Of a stretch of DNA of 64,000 nucleotides, positions 37,301 to 48,500 are shown piece after piece. The stretch is taken from positions 52,516,431-52,580,430 of the forward strand of contig JASFXZ010000002.1 in NCBI GenBank assembly GCA_032209605.1, given 5' to 3'. Source of the DNA: Mactromeris polynyma (Eukaryota; Mollusca; Bivalvia; Venerida; Mactridae). A program made the translations under genes and the position numbers. The notes below the pieces were generated by a model. That model made no database searches, was not told the DNA's origin, and saw only the letters and a program-made list of their open reading frames with translations. The stretch's first letter is position 1, and the number at the start of each line of letters is the position of its first letter.

Positions 37301-40300
37301 TATTACAAACACTAACAGATGGTCATATTCTTCAAGACCACCCTAATACTCATTATAAAGAATCTTAACTAAACTGTTTCCATGAGTTTCTGGGTCACAT
37401 GAGAGAACTAAATGCAAAATATTACAAAGTTTTACCGTGCCGTTTTAAAGATTTTCAAGTTTTAAGATTAAACTAACTTGCTTTGAGGGGTCACAAATTC
37501 CACTCATGTTCTTCATGCATAAACAAAATATTTTAAATTCATAATGAGCCTATTTTATCATTTGTTTATGTTTTTCTTAAAAAGGAAAATGCTAGTGATA
37601 TCATAAGAAAAAATACTCGATAATAATATGCTTTGTAAAAAATATAGGTGGTACTTCATATGCATACACACTCCTGTAAATGACGTATTTTTCTAAGTCC
37701 CAATAAGAAATACCAATTTTCAAGGTAGCATAATCATACATAATAACATGAGTACTCTTATAAAATAGACATCACAATTATCCTCAACACCTCTTTAACA
37801 AAATATAACAAAATGAAAAACTTTTACCGTCCAGTTTTACTTTGATAACATCTTGTAATATGCATGTACTAAATTTTACCATGCAGAATTATCAAACTTT
37901 GGACAAATATGGCATTTTTTTCTAAAAAAATGAATATAATATATCTTTTATAATTTTATATCAGTTTTCTTGCCAAAAAAGTCAGTAAAACAAGAAATGT
38001 CATAAAAATAGCAAAGAAAAAAAAAATTGGGCCTAGCGGGGATTTGAACCCCGGACCTTTCGCACATAAGACAAGGGCTGCGTTTCATCAAAAATCCTAT
38101 GTATGAAAAGATAGGAGTGAAACTTTGTGGAAGGAATAAGTCATGTTTGCTCAATATATTTTAGACATTTTGAAGTGTAAATATCTTTAATATGTCATAT
38201 TATTTAAGATTAAACTAAAATTTGGTTGAATTTTGTTTTTTTAAATTCATGTAACAAAACATGCTTAAATTGGTTGCTTAACACATAGGCTAAGGATGGA
38301 TATTGACCAAAGCGTTCCAAATGATTCGAAATTTATATTCACATTAGGGTGGCCTTACCTTATAGAGTATATGAACAGAATCACATGCATATTAAAACCG
38401 TTACCACACTGGTAATGTTGCTGGGGCCTATGTCGCATAATTATACACTGAATTAGGTTAACTATTTTCTTCTTAAACGCTCGTTCAAAAGATATGACCG
38501 TTGTCGACATACAATTAAGAACACACTGTAAATGATTCAGCTTTCCGTCTATGTATTGTATAATAAATGAACTTTTTAACCTCGCTTGTAACTTAAACAT
38601 CCCACTTCGCATTTATTGTTACAACTCTGAATTAATCCCCCCAGTACTAATACCAATGTATAGACAGATTTGTGACTTAAATCAACCACACTCATGCTTA
38701 ATGAGCTTTGTTACTCACAAAGAGACTCTTGAAAAGTTGAATCCACGTTTGGATTAACTGCGTTTGTTTTGAAAATTCTCTTATGACTTTGAACTTTGTT
38801 TTGTAAATCTGTCGGTTAATAATCCAATATAATGCATATCGTCACCAAAACTACACAAGGCAAAACGTAATAGTTACCGTACCAGGCTATACGTGCTCTC
38901 TGTAAATGATGAAGACTCATCCTCACATGGTAACTATTACATAAGACCCAATATTCATCGGAAGTTCGTTCGATAAGCATTGTTGCGGTACGTTCACATT
39001 TTGTCCAGAATAGTGTGCGACAGAAATCCAGATCGGTTTCGACGCAATACGCGCTAAATGCTACATGTATATACCAGCACACTGGAACCAGAGTCACAAA
39101 ATAAACTTCATCAGAACATGTCCTCTCCACTATCTTCCACAACACACATACAATTAACAGATTGATGGTAGAGTGGATATTTCTGTAGAAGTTTATTTTG
39201 TTGCCCTGTCGCCGCGTTAAAAAAGCATCAACTGATCTGGATCAAACTGAGCTCGTAGAAGCTTGCCTATGTTCTTGAAGTAATGGAATTCTAAATGTAG
39301 TGCTTCTCTAATTCAATCATACAGTATTCATTATACATTAAAACGCAAAGGATTTATCTTTGCCTAGCAATGTTTTCAAAGTTTGAATGAAGCTATATTT
39401 GATCTTTATCCTGTTATCCAAATTAATTCTTTGTGAACTTAGGACCTGGTACCAGTTTACTAGCGCAAGTTATATATAAACAATACAATGAATCATATTT
39501 GATATAGACTCAGTACATTTAAAAACGCACACGTGTAAATTTGTACATACGATATGTCTTTCAAATGTCATGTTAGTGTGTTTTAAAACTGATTTTGATA
39601 TGGAAATACCCGTAGATTGAAAGCCAATTTAGCGTTCATCATTGCGTACAATTAAGTAATATCATGTTAAGTTTTTATCTTGCATCCCTATGTAAGTTCA
39701 TGAAATTTGAGAAATCTTACATTTTGCGTCTTCAAATGTACCGAGTATATTTTTCATTGTTCGGCGCAGCCGTACCAACATGGTTTTGCTATTTGCATAT
39801 CAGTGTTTTCAAACCAATCAGATCTTACGTTAACCACCAAGCCAATTTCTCTTCAACCGAAAAATGTTTGTACCCTTGACACAGATTGGTTAACATTGTG
39901 TATAGTGTATTTCAAGATATATCCAGTAAGTAGTGTTGTTAGTCATCACCACGAGGAATTGTCCGGTGTTGGAAGTAAGAAGACTTTCTTGGTTTTATGT
40001 ACCAGTCGCGAACATTAATATTGTTTTAATCAGATAAATCGCTACGTAACAAATGTATTAACATGAATGTGTGAGTTCACGACTTATGCAATAAGTAATG
40101 ATGGACTTTATTGAAACAGACTATACTGTGTCTATGACTCATCACACTACGGTCTCCTACGCAGTGATCTCCCCTAAAGGGTTCGAAGTTTCTGTAGTAT
40201 AGCGTAATTGAATGACCGACAGTCGTAACATTTATGCATTTTTATGTTGTACAACAAATTCTAACCTTCAAATTGCAACAAATGTGCATACTTCAAAGTT

Positions 40301-42075
40301 GCGCCGACCGTCTTTTTATAAAGATATTTCTTGTTTTTATTTTGTTGCATATTATTGTGAACGAACAGTTGAGATAGTTCACGTCTGTTGACCAATGATA
40401 TTTACAGATGAAGACACAATAAACGTAGAAGAGTTTGAGAAGCTACGATGTGTAGTGAACACAGATCCCGAGAGAGTGCTACGTTGGGCTTTCAATAAGT
40501 TTGATACAGATAATGACGGAACTATAGATAAAGTAGAACTAAAGTGAGTACATTGATACCTCACTATGGTGGCATATTTCTGCCACCAGTCAACTACTTA
40601 ATTAACTAGATACTTATCACGTTAACTACTTAACAGTTTCCTAAAAATTATGTAGCTAATGCGTTACCTATCTAGTTAACTACATAATTATCTAGTTAAT
40701 TAAGTAGTTGACTGGTGACGAAAATATGCCACCATACCTCACATGCAGGCCACCTTGACATTCAGACCATCTCCATTTAATGGACCAGTTAAAACTTTAG
40801 TAAAACCTCGCATTAACCCACTCAAACTTTTATTTTTCTACCATATTTAACTTGATAATCAGACAAGCTCACAACTAAGACCGATTTCATTCAGAACCAA
40901 AGATGGTCGTATCCTATCATTGAGGTGTTACTGTATCCTATCATTGAGGTGTTACTGTATCCTATCATTGAGGTGTTACTGTATCCTATCATTGATGTGT
41001 TACTGTATCCTATCATTGAGGTGTTACTGTATCCTATCATTGAGGTGTTACTGTATCCTATCATTGATGTGTTACTGTATCCTATCATTGAGGTGTTACT
41101 GTATCCTATCATTGAGGTGTTACTGTATCCTATCATTGAGGTATTACTGTATTTATGCAGGCAGTTGATAATTTAATTGTATAGAACGGTCATTATTGGT
41201 TTGGCACTTCAGGTAACCAATGCTGTATACGCTATGTCCTCTCACTCATGGAACTCAAATGTCCATAGTATGCTTTTGTTACTATCCACATTAGAAATGG
41301 CAGTGACAGCAAGTGCTGCTGCAGATTCATGGCGACTTCATGACTACCATTGATTTAATATTGACCCATGTAATGTTGATTACATGGATATGGTTCAAAT
41401 AAACAACTGATAAGGATATAATTAATTCAGTCTGGGACAATGTCTGATATTTGTTCTTGTATTTCTACAGGAAGTTGTTGTTACTGATGTATGACGATGC
41501 TGACGGAGATTGGGTAGATGATGACTTTGTAACCGATTGTCTCAATTTAGCAGACGACAACCGAGATGGTGTATTGCAGGTCGAAGGTACCAAATAATGT
41601 TTTTCTGATCAACAATGGTGAATGTATACTGTTGGTTCTGTCATTGGTTCAGTACAATCATTCTAATGGTGTGCAGTAGTAACTAATATTTGTACATATT
41701 TATAATAACTATGTAGGTGCAGTGGTCAAGGGGTCGAGCACCTGACTCCTGATCCAAAGGTGGCAAGTTCAAGCTCCACGATGAGCGGGGTTTGATCACG
41801 AACGTTGCATTCCCTAAATTTGGCTGGTTGGTAGCCAGGAAGCAGCCATTGAGAGTGATGAGCACAAGTTGTAAGAACTTGTTTCACAATTGATGTAATA
41901 TAAATAAGTTTAAACTTGTTCATGCTGCTTCATAAATACGAGTCCATGTATTCACTAAATACTTGCGAGTATAATTTGATTTTTACTCGTAATATGGACT
42001 TTCCTCATATAATTTGTCATCCATTTTATATTTTCAGAGTTTGTGACCATGATTCTACAGAGAAAGGGGAATTAA
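34322..42075 (+). CDS. Small EF-hand calcium-binding protein, six exons, ~157 aa
   Basis: Exons 34322-34324, 34659-34692, 35299-35445, 40408-40543, 41471-41586 and 42038-42075 join in phase with GT-AG junctions and end in TAA. The start is the ATG that ends exon 1 (GAAAATG before GTAAGC), in good context. An in-frame ATG six bases upstream (34316) would add two residues. From 34322 the protein starts MDVKMLSEEEKK. The third EF-hand loop DTDNDGTIDKVE (94-105) and the fourth DDNRDGVLQVEE (135-146) are canonical. The two N-terminal hands (near NDSKGVTQ and KESDEDTINVEE) lack key ligands. Length and layout fit the calmodulin/sarcoplasmic-calcium-binding superfamily; I cannot pick a subfamily. The 5-kb intron 3 is full of MITE-type sequence. 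Confidence 0.85.
35045..35185. repeat. 65-bp direct duplication in intron 2 of the EF-hand gene
   Basis: ACACGTGAGATATTATCTGA and the following 45 bases recur after 65 bp with few changes (GATAGTATCGGA). The frame through it is open, but it lies between exons 2 and 3 and lacks a matching splice phase, so it is treated as intronic. Confidence 0.8.
36168..36440. mobile_element. Two copies of a MITE terminus (family F)
   Basis: TATGGTGGCATATTACTGCC followed by ACCAGTTAGCATGATAGCG occurs at 36168 and again at 36396. The end itself is a hairpin (TGGTGGCA...TGCCACCA). The same terminus bounds the intact element at 40565-40734. Confidence 0.6.
36470..36873. mobile_element. Foldback element with 73-bp arms
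   Basis: The arm 36470-36542 (ACGATACTTATCTAGCTATC, then TAGTTAATATTCGT...) is inverted at 36801-36873 with about five mismatches. The centre contains further short repeats (GTGGTAACACGAATCTTA-like). It follows a family F terminus at 36396 and probably belongs to a longer relative of that MITE. It is in intron 3 of the EF-hand gene. Confidence 0.7.
37133..37262 (+). mobile_element. SINE family A, 3' fragment
   Basis: Contains GGACTGGTTAGCCACCCAGG, AGGCCGTCATCAAGAGG and TTAACTTGTTTAACAATCGA, then TGTAAAATGGATAAG. These align with the 3' part of the SINE at 41717-41914. The head is missing. Intron 3 of the EF-hand gene. Confidence 0.55.
38025..38092 (-). pseudogene. Truncated tRNA-like sequence
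   Basis: The minus strand carries a perfect T arm (CGGGG-TTCAAAT-CCCCG) followed by CTAGGCCC and a T-run, preceded by an anticodon-like TTGTCTTATGTGCGAAAGG. The expected 5' acceptor and D arm are not recognisable. It looks like a 5'-truncated tRNA or a tRNA-derived fragment. Confidence 0.4.
40565..40734. mobile_element. Intact MITE, family F, ~170 bp, with flanking 8-bp repeat
   Basis: The left terminus is TATGGTGGCATATTTCTGCC, followed by ACCAGTCAACTACTTAATTA. The right end is its inverse (TAATTAAGTAGTTGACTGGT, then ATATGCCACCA). TACCTCAC occurs directly before (40557-40564) and after (40735-40742), as an 8-bp target duplication would, which fits hAT-type insertion. A simple TA target is the alternative. 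It begins only 21 bp after EF-hand exon 4. Confidence 0.75.
40800..41153. mobile_element. Pogo-like MITE carrying a 24-bp minisatellite at its right end
   Basis: The left end is GTAAAACCTCGCATTAACCC after TA; the right end is GAGGTATTACTG before TA. From about 40911, the right-terminal sequence TATCCTATCATTGAGGTGTT plus ACTG is repeated ten times. The 24-bp unit is a multiple of three and gives repetitive open frames on both strands (40891-41176) that are not genes. EF-hand intron 4. Confidence 0.7.
41717..41914 (+). mobile_element. SINE family A, near-complete copy
   Basis: The tRNA-related head has GTGCAGTGGTCAAGGGGTCG and a decayed box B (AAGTTCAAGCTCC). The body has GTTTGATCACGAAC, CCCTAAATTTGGCTGG and GGTAGCCAGGAAGCAGCC. 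The tail has GTTGTAAGAACTTGTTTCAC and GATGTAATATAAATAAGTTT. Related pieces are at 14432, 15799 and 37133. It lies in intron 5 of the EF-hand gene. Confidence 0.7.
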
Positions 42076-42629
42076 AGTATGAACCATATAGACTGCAATA
42101 TCATTCAATCATGGTGTCATGAATCATTCTTAATTACATAGATTCAGTATCGTTTCAGTATTAAATTAGTGCATTTGTCTATCTGTCACAACCTGTAGTA
42201 TTTGTTTCTATGCATTGAACTTGTTGCATTCAGTATCACAGAGCAACTGTGGACATACATGTGTAGTTGTACTACATAAATACAAACTGGATTTCTGTGT
42301 TTGCTGGATTTGTGAAGTATAACAGATCGTCTTTGAGTGAAAAGGGTATTCACATCACAAAATCAACTTTGCCTATTTTATGCGTATCTATTTTCTCTAC
42401 ATTGTAAATAAGTTTAAGTGACACGACTCAAAATCCCATTTCTTTGGAAAATCAATATAAATAATTAAATTTCTTTCATTCTGTTGTGTTCATTGTTCCA
42501 CACTCTGACATTCTGTAAATTAAACTTTTGTTTTTGCTATGAATTTATTATCATGGAAGACCCTGTACCATTTTAAGAAAATCTAATTTTTGAGGATAGG
42601 GTAGGGGGACGATAAATAAACAATTTCTC

Positions 42630-42751
42630 TATCTCTGCCTCAGTTATACAGCAACTAAAACTGTATGTTTATATATAGAAGAATCATGCGTATCTCTGCC
42701 TCAGTTATACAGCAACTAAAACTGTATGTTTATATATAGAAGAATCATGCG
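42630..42751. repeat. 61-bp direct duplication
   Basis: TATCTCTGCCTCAGTTATAC and the following bases to GAATCATGCG occur twice in tandem with no differences seen, so the duplication is recent. Confidence 0.9.
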
Positions 42752-43188
42752 TTGAATTCTCTGGGAACAAGGATTCTGGAAACCTGGATACACATTTTTG
42801 AACTGGCCACAGAAGTAAATTGATTTCCTTAATAGTTGATAAAACAATCCATCCAAGACACCAGTCTATGGAGCTAATTATCAACAGAAATATGCTGCGA
42901 ATTTATATGGGCATGTAAATATCATAGGACAATCCTGTCGTGCAGTTCCTGGTAAACACTCCTAGAACGTGCTGACAAACATTTAACACAACTTTTATTT
43001 ACGGTTATTTATTTTTGTATAGAGCAAGTGATAGCATGTAAATTTTTGCAAAAATGGAAATAAATAGGTAAGAATTAACAAATGAAGATTTTCTTTTCAA
43101 GAATTCATATTAAGTGTTACAACATTTACCCACCAAATATCATAGAAGTAGTGACATTTAAAACATCTCGAGATAAGCTTGGAAAAAG

Positions 43189-43338
43189 CTCTCAGTAGCA
43201 GTTGATATATCTGTTGTTCATATAACTAGGTTTGTACACTCTCAGTAGTAGTTGATATATCTGTTGTTCATATAACTAGGTTTGTACACTCTCAGTAGCA
43301 GTTGATATATCTGTTGTTCATATAACTAGGTTTGTACA
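43189..43338. repeat. 50-bp tandem repeat, 3 copies
   Basis: CTCTCAGTAGCAGTTGATAT plus ATCTGTTGTTCATATAACTA plus GGTTTGTACA repeats three times. One copy reads AGTAGTAG. Confidence 0.9.
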
Positions 43339-43969
43339 CTACACTTAAAATACAGATGTATAATGTATGTTTACTACAGACGTTATTTGCACATTCAACA
43401 AATTAAAGTACATAATTATGTATTGTTCTCATGAATAAAAATGTCAACATGTTCACAGCAAAACATTACTAGACCAGTACCAGTAAAATCAAGATTCTTT
43501 TCCAAGAAAAAATTAAAGGACTTTTCAAGGGTATTTTCACAAAATTCAAGGACCAAAACAGCATTTGTACTGCTATTTTATTCATTCAACATGTCTTTCA
43601 AATGAAATTATTCCAAGAACATTTAAGTATTACACTTCAAATTTTGAACTTATATACCAGGAAATGTTAAACTGTAAACATCAAGTCAGTTATTCAGAAT
43701 ATTTTTCATCTGCTTGAAGTGAATTTATTCAGGCCTGGAAAATGACATGAAAAAATCAAGGACTTTTCCCGTTTTCCAGGAAGCGTGGGGACCCTGTAAA
43801 AAGTAATCAAACCTACAGAACCACTAATATGTAAAGATTGACACAAAAATATTACTAGGAACTGAAGTAATCTGTGTACAATTATATTTATGCTGTGCTG
43901 TGCTTAGTATGAAAAATGCGCAGTTTCAGCAAAAATTAGTATAACTGTGAAATACAAACTCCTTGCTCA

Positions 43970-44061
43970 AAACTCATTCTGTTGCCTTTTATAATCTCAA
44001 TCACTGTATGAACGAAACTCATTCTGTTGCCTTTTATAATCTCAATCACTGTATGAACGAA
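43970..44061. repeat. 45-bp direct duplication
   Basis: AAACTCATTCTGTTGCCTTT through CACTGTATGAACG is present twice in tandem. Confidence 0.9.
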
Positions 44062-44450
44062 ACTCCGAACATTGTATACTTGACGCCATTAACAAGTATT
44101 TTAATGAAGCAACATTTTTACGTTTTTAATGGCATCAAGTATATTTCACCAAGTTTTTATGAGGTACACATTTAACAAAACATCGACTTTGAATGTAAAC
44201 TATATATGAACACTGAGACATTAAACCCGGCCTCAATAATCACAGATCTATACATCAACAACATAATGCCAACATTTCTGTAAAGCCAGAGACAATGAGT
44301 GAACTCTGGTAATAATATTGAGTGAAGTCAATGAAAATTAGTGTTTAAGAAACAAAAACAAGCAGTTAACTTGCATCAAACAAAAAAACCTTCTCACAAT
44401 TTCTCTGCAAATATTTGATCAAAGTTATGACCACACAACACATACAATGT

Positions 44451-44730
44451 ACATACAGGATGACCCATCAAATGAAACCAGTATACCATCTGAACATTAT
44501 TCCCAAGACACAGTGAGGAAACATACAGGATTACCCATCAAATGAAACCAGTATACCATCTGAACATTATTCCCAAGACACAGTGAGGAAACATACAGGA
44601 TTACCCATCAAATGAAACCAGTATACCATCTGAACATTATTCCCAAGACACAGTGAGGAAACATACAGGATTACCCATCAAATGAAACCAGTATACCATC
44701 TGAACATTATTCCCAAGACACAGTGAGGAA
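44451..44730. repeat. 70-bp tandem repeat, 4 copies
   Basis: ACATACAGGATTACCCATCA, then AATGAAACCAGTATACCATC and onwards to CACAGTGAGGAA, in four near-identical copies (the first has TGACCC). Confidence 0.93.
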
Positions 44731-44979
44731 AACATACAGAATTTTCTTAACAAATTTGATTTGATTTGCTAGACAAGAATGCGATGTATCTAGACCAAAT
44801 TCAGAGAATGGAGACAAAGTGTATCAGTCACAGAATACTAGCTTCTGTCCTATTTGATGAACATAGCATAGATAACAACTGCTAACTTATGAAACACAAG
44901 ACAGCTATCAGCGAATGCCTCTTCAGCCATCCTAATGTAAAGTATAATAATAATAAAAGTCATCATACATCTAGTAGTC

Positions 44980-45255
44980 ACAAACATCTGGCCGACAAAA
45001 AAACCACATCTGGCCGACAGAAACAAAAATCTGATTGACATCTGGCCGACAGAAACGAAAATCTGATCGACATAAACGAAAATCTGATCGACATCTGGCC
45101 GATGGAAACAAAAATCTGGTCGACATCTGGCCGATGGAAACAAATATCTGGCCGATGGAAACAAAAATCTGATTAACATCTGGCCGATTGAAACAAAAAT
45201 CAGGTCGACATCAGGCGCCGATGCAAACAAACATCTGGCCGACGGAAACAAACAG
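44980..45255. repeat. Degenerate ~30-bp repeats
   Basis: The motif ACATCTGGCCGACAGAAACA plus AAAATCTGAT is repeated about nine times with many substitutions and unequal spacing. This older array gives the minus-strand frame rich in FVSIGQM/ARCRPD-like text, which is not a gene. Confidence 0.8.
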
Positions 45256-45565
45256 ACTATGTTTATCATTGTTTCAAGTAATCACCAGCATTAATGTTAT
45301 TAGTGGTCATACTAGTTCTGCATGTTTATTTACATAATCACACATTACTGTACAAACTAATGCTATATTTATCCAAGCTATAATAAACAATGTACTCTTC
45401 AAAATGAAAACCAGACAGTGTGCACTTACTCAGCCATTTCTTATGTCGACAACATAATTTCTCATCAACCCTATACCACTAACTCCAAGATGGCAGGAAG
45501 TGAGAGTCCATTTTACTTTGTTAACAAAATTGTCAAAAAATCTAAACATTTAATTACTAGTATCA

Positions 45566-48500
45566 TCAAAATAGATGTGCACCAAATCCGAATATTTGTT
45601 TAATTCTCTCCCAGTAATTCACTCTCCATCCTTCCACAGTTTTCTCATATTCCTGGGCTGGAATACCAGACTGGGTTAGTTTTAGCACAGTGTTTCCATC
45701 TTGTTCCTTGAACTCCAATGTGACCTCCGAGAAATGAGCGTCAGGCCAGGTTTTCAACCTCCAACGTTGGACTATTTTTTTATTAGGGACCTAAAAGCAA
45801 AAAATACAATTTGTGAACCATCATATACAATAATATAATTTTTATGCTAACAAGTCCTAATTTCAATACAAAAAAAATACAAAATGACAGATGAAAAAAT
45901 AATGTAAAGTCGACGATTTTTTCATCTGACTAAATTGGATTAAATAGGTATGTTTTTTGCTTGTCAATCAGTGAATACATGTATAGTACAGCCGCGGCCT
46001 TGGTCCAGTGGTTAGTGCGCTGGACTTGTAACCCGGCGATCCAGGTTCGATTCCCGGTCGCGGCAGGTCATACCCTTCCATGAAAATTTGATAAAAATGT
46101 TGATTTTCCTCCTAATGTGGAGAAGTTCCGGCTCCTTGTGGAAGGGTAGTACTGGTTAGGTTTCAGTCCAGGCAAAACTGGTTAGGTGAACCGGCCGCCG
46201 TATATAACTGAAATATCGTTGAGAAACGGCGTTAAACCCGATGAAACAAACAAACAAACATGTATAGTACAATCATTTAAAAGCTATGGAAATAATCCCA
46301 TTAAAGCCTATTATTGTTTTTTCTAAACAGAGTTAAACTGATTGTGGGAATTGTAATGGGGGAATTATAATTGTCTACAATTATCATCAATCCTACCACA
46401 ATGTATCACAATAAAGGAAATGTCAATCATCAGGTAGTTAACTATTTTTTAGTAATAACCGTATCAATGACACATATTGTACACAGATTGTGTGGTGACG
46501 ACACATTTCAGTGTAAAATATGTGTAGTTGATATGGCCACATTGGCCTGTAGAGCTAGAAAACGTATTGATCCTTTGTTATCCATTGTTTATTTTGTGAT
46601 TTCAACTGAACAGTTTACATCACAGTTCACGATCTATAAATTAAGATTTACCAAACATGTATCATTTATGGATAAAAAAGTCTTCACTTGAATAAAAAAG
46701 TTTCAATAGAATTCAATAGTTTCGGTAATATCCAATATTTTTATCTAGAGAATTTCAAATTTTGTACTAGTCGCCATTACAATCATGTGATTCCTTAAAA
46801 GCATGCCATAAATGAATTGCACATTTACAAAGAGACCGCATGTCGGCATCAAAAGGCAATTAAACTAGGTGTCTACAAGAGCTTGTAATGCTACTCTGGT
46901 GTACAAGTCATAGTCTTACATTGGTAGGGTTATACTTAGTATGAGTAATGCTACTCTGGTGTACAAGTCATAGTCTTACATTGGTAGGGTTATACTTAGT
47001 ATGAGTAATGCTACTCTGGTGTACAAGTCATAGTCTTACATTGGTAGAGTTATACTTAGTATGAGTAAAGCTACTCTGGTGTACAAGTCATAGTCTTACA
47101 TTGGTAGGGTTATACTTAGTATGAGTAATGCTACTCTGGTGTACAAGTCATAGTCTTACATTGGTAGGGTTATACTTAGTATGAGTAATGCTACTCTGGT
47201 GTACAAGTCATAGTCTTACATTGGTAGGGTTATACTTAGTATGAGTAAAGCTACTCTGGTGTACAAGTCATAGTCTTACATTGGTAGGGTTATACTTAGT
47301 ATGAGTAATGCTACTCTGGTGTACAAGTCATAGTCTTACATTGGTAGGGTTATACTTAGTATGAGTAATGCTACTCTGGTGTACAAGTCATAGTCTTACA
47401 TTGGTAGGGTTATACTTAGTATGAGTAATGCTACTCTGGTGTACAAGTCACAGTCTTACATTGGTAGGGTTATACTTAGTATGAGTAATGAAGATTTGTA
47501 CATGTCTTATTTACATACATGTACTTGGATACATCAAGTAAGATTTTCTTTATAAGGATGAGAAAACTTAAAGTCCAAGTAGAGTTCTCTATCATCAGTC
47601 GAATGTTCAGTGCAAGACTATACTTACTCCTATATAAATACATTGGAGCTAGAATAGTCTTGCACTGAACCCTCGAAATTTGTACTAACAGGGTCCTAAC
47701 TTTTATGTAAAATGCAAGCCAGGACTGTACATAGTTTTGTTTTTCTGTATGACAGACTTCACAATTTCATAATTAATCTGATTTTAGCAAATCAAATCAT
47801 AGTGAAGTTATAATGAGCTATATTTATTTTTGTGATCTCATAACAAAGAAATTACTTTTAACACCGAGAGATCACACTGTATGAGTGATGATAAAAGCCA
47901 CTGTCCTGATTCATCAAATTTCACTTACTGTTATGAACTGGTTCATTGAATCGTTTACGTTACATAACTACACGGTCACTGGGTTTTAATTGCAGTTTTC
48001 GAACAAACAATTCTAGAGATTTTTAAACAAACACTCAGTAATTATGAACAGGTCGCAGAGTTTCCTTAGGATTTTTCAGCTAGGGGTCCTTGGACCCTCG
48101 TGTTTGATAAATTGAGGGTCCTTGGTAAATTTGTCGGGTCCCAGATATGCAGTTTATACTAAACAAAAGTTAATTTTAGGGGTCCCAGGGATGCGGAGTA
48201 AGTAGAAATGGGAGTCCCTAGAAAGAAAAGGGAGTCAGAGACTCATGATTTCTGCGTCACCTAAATCCCTGATGTTGTATTTCACAACTGTCAACATATT
48301 CAACAATTTCTTTTACTCACGAATAATAATCAGAATATAGTGAAAATAAGAAATATGCGGCAAAAAATGCATACATGGTAACATACAATACATAAATCAT
48401 ACCAATTCTAAAAATCCACCCGTAACAAATCCATTCATTAAAGACATTCTACCACCTTTTTCTACTTCATATATCGCTGATGAACCCGTAAATGCTTGAA

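Larger units (their letters stand above)
42076..45565. other. Intergenic region between the EF-hand gene and AHSA1
   Basis: Begins with the EF-hand 3' UTR (AATAAA candidate near 42615) and ends with the AHSA1 3' flank. Short tandem duplications are listed separately. No further coding exon was found. A segment near 43500-43760 (AAGGACTTTTCAAGG) resembles text near 18485 and 61180 and is likely another dispersed repeat. Confidence 0.45.

Noticed and set aside
40891..41176. Repetitive frames MIGYSNTS / RCYCILSL / VLLYPIIE
   Set aside because: 24-bp repeat derived from a MITE end, inside EF-hand intron 4.
44850..45269. 139-codon minus frame with repeated FVSIGQM/ARCRPD-like text
   Set aside because: Translation of a degenerate ~30-bp repeat in the AHSA1 3' flank; no supporting signals.
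45991..46065. Functional tRNA gene
   Set aside because: The anticodon and T stems have mismatches, and the sequence continues into a SINE body with a (CAAA)n tail and target duplication.
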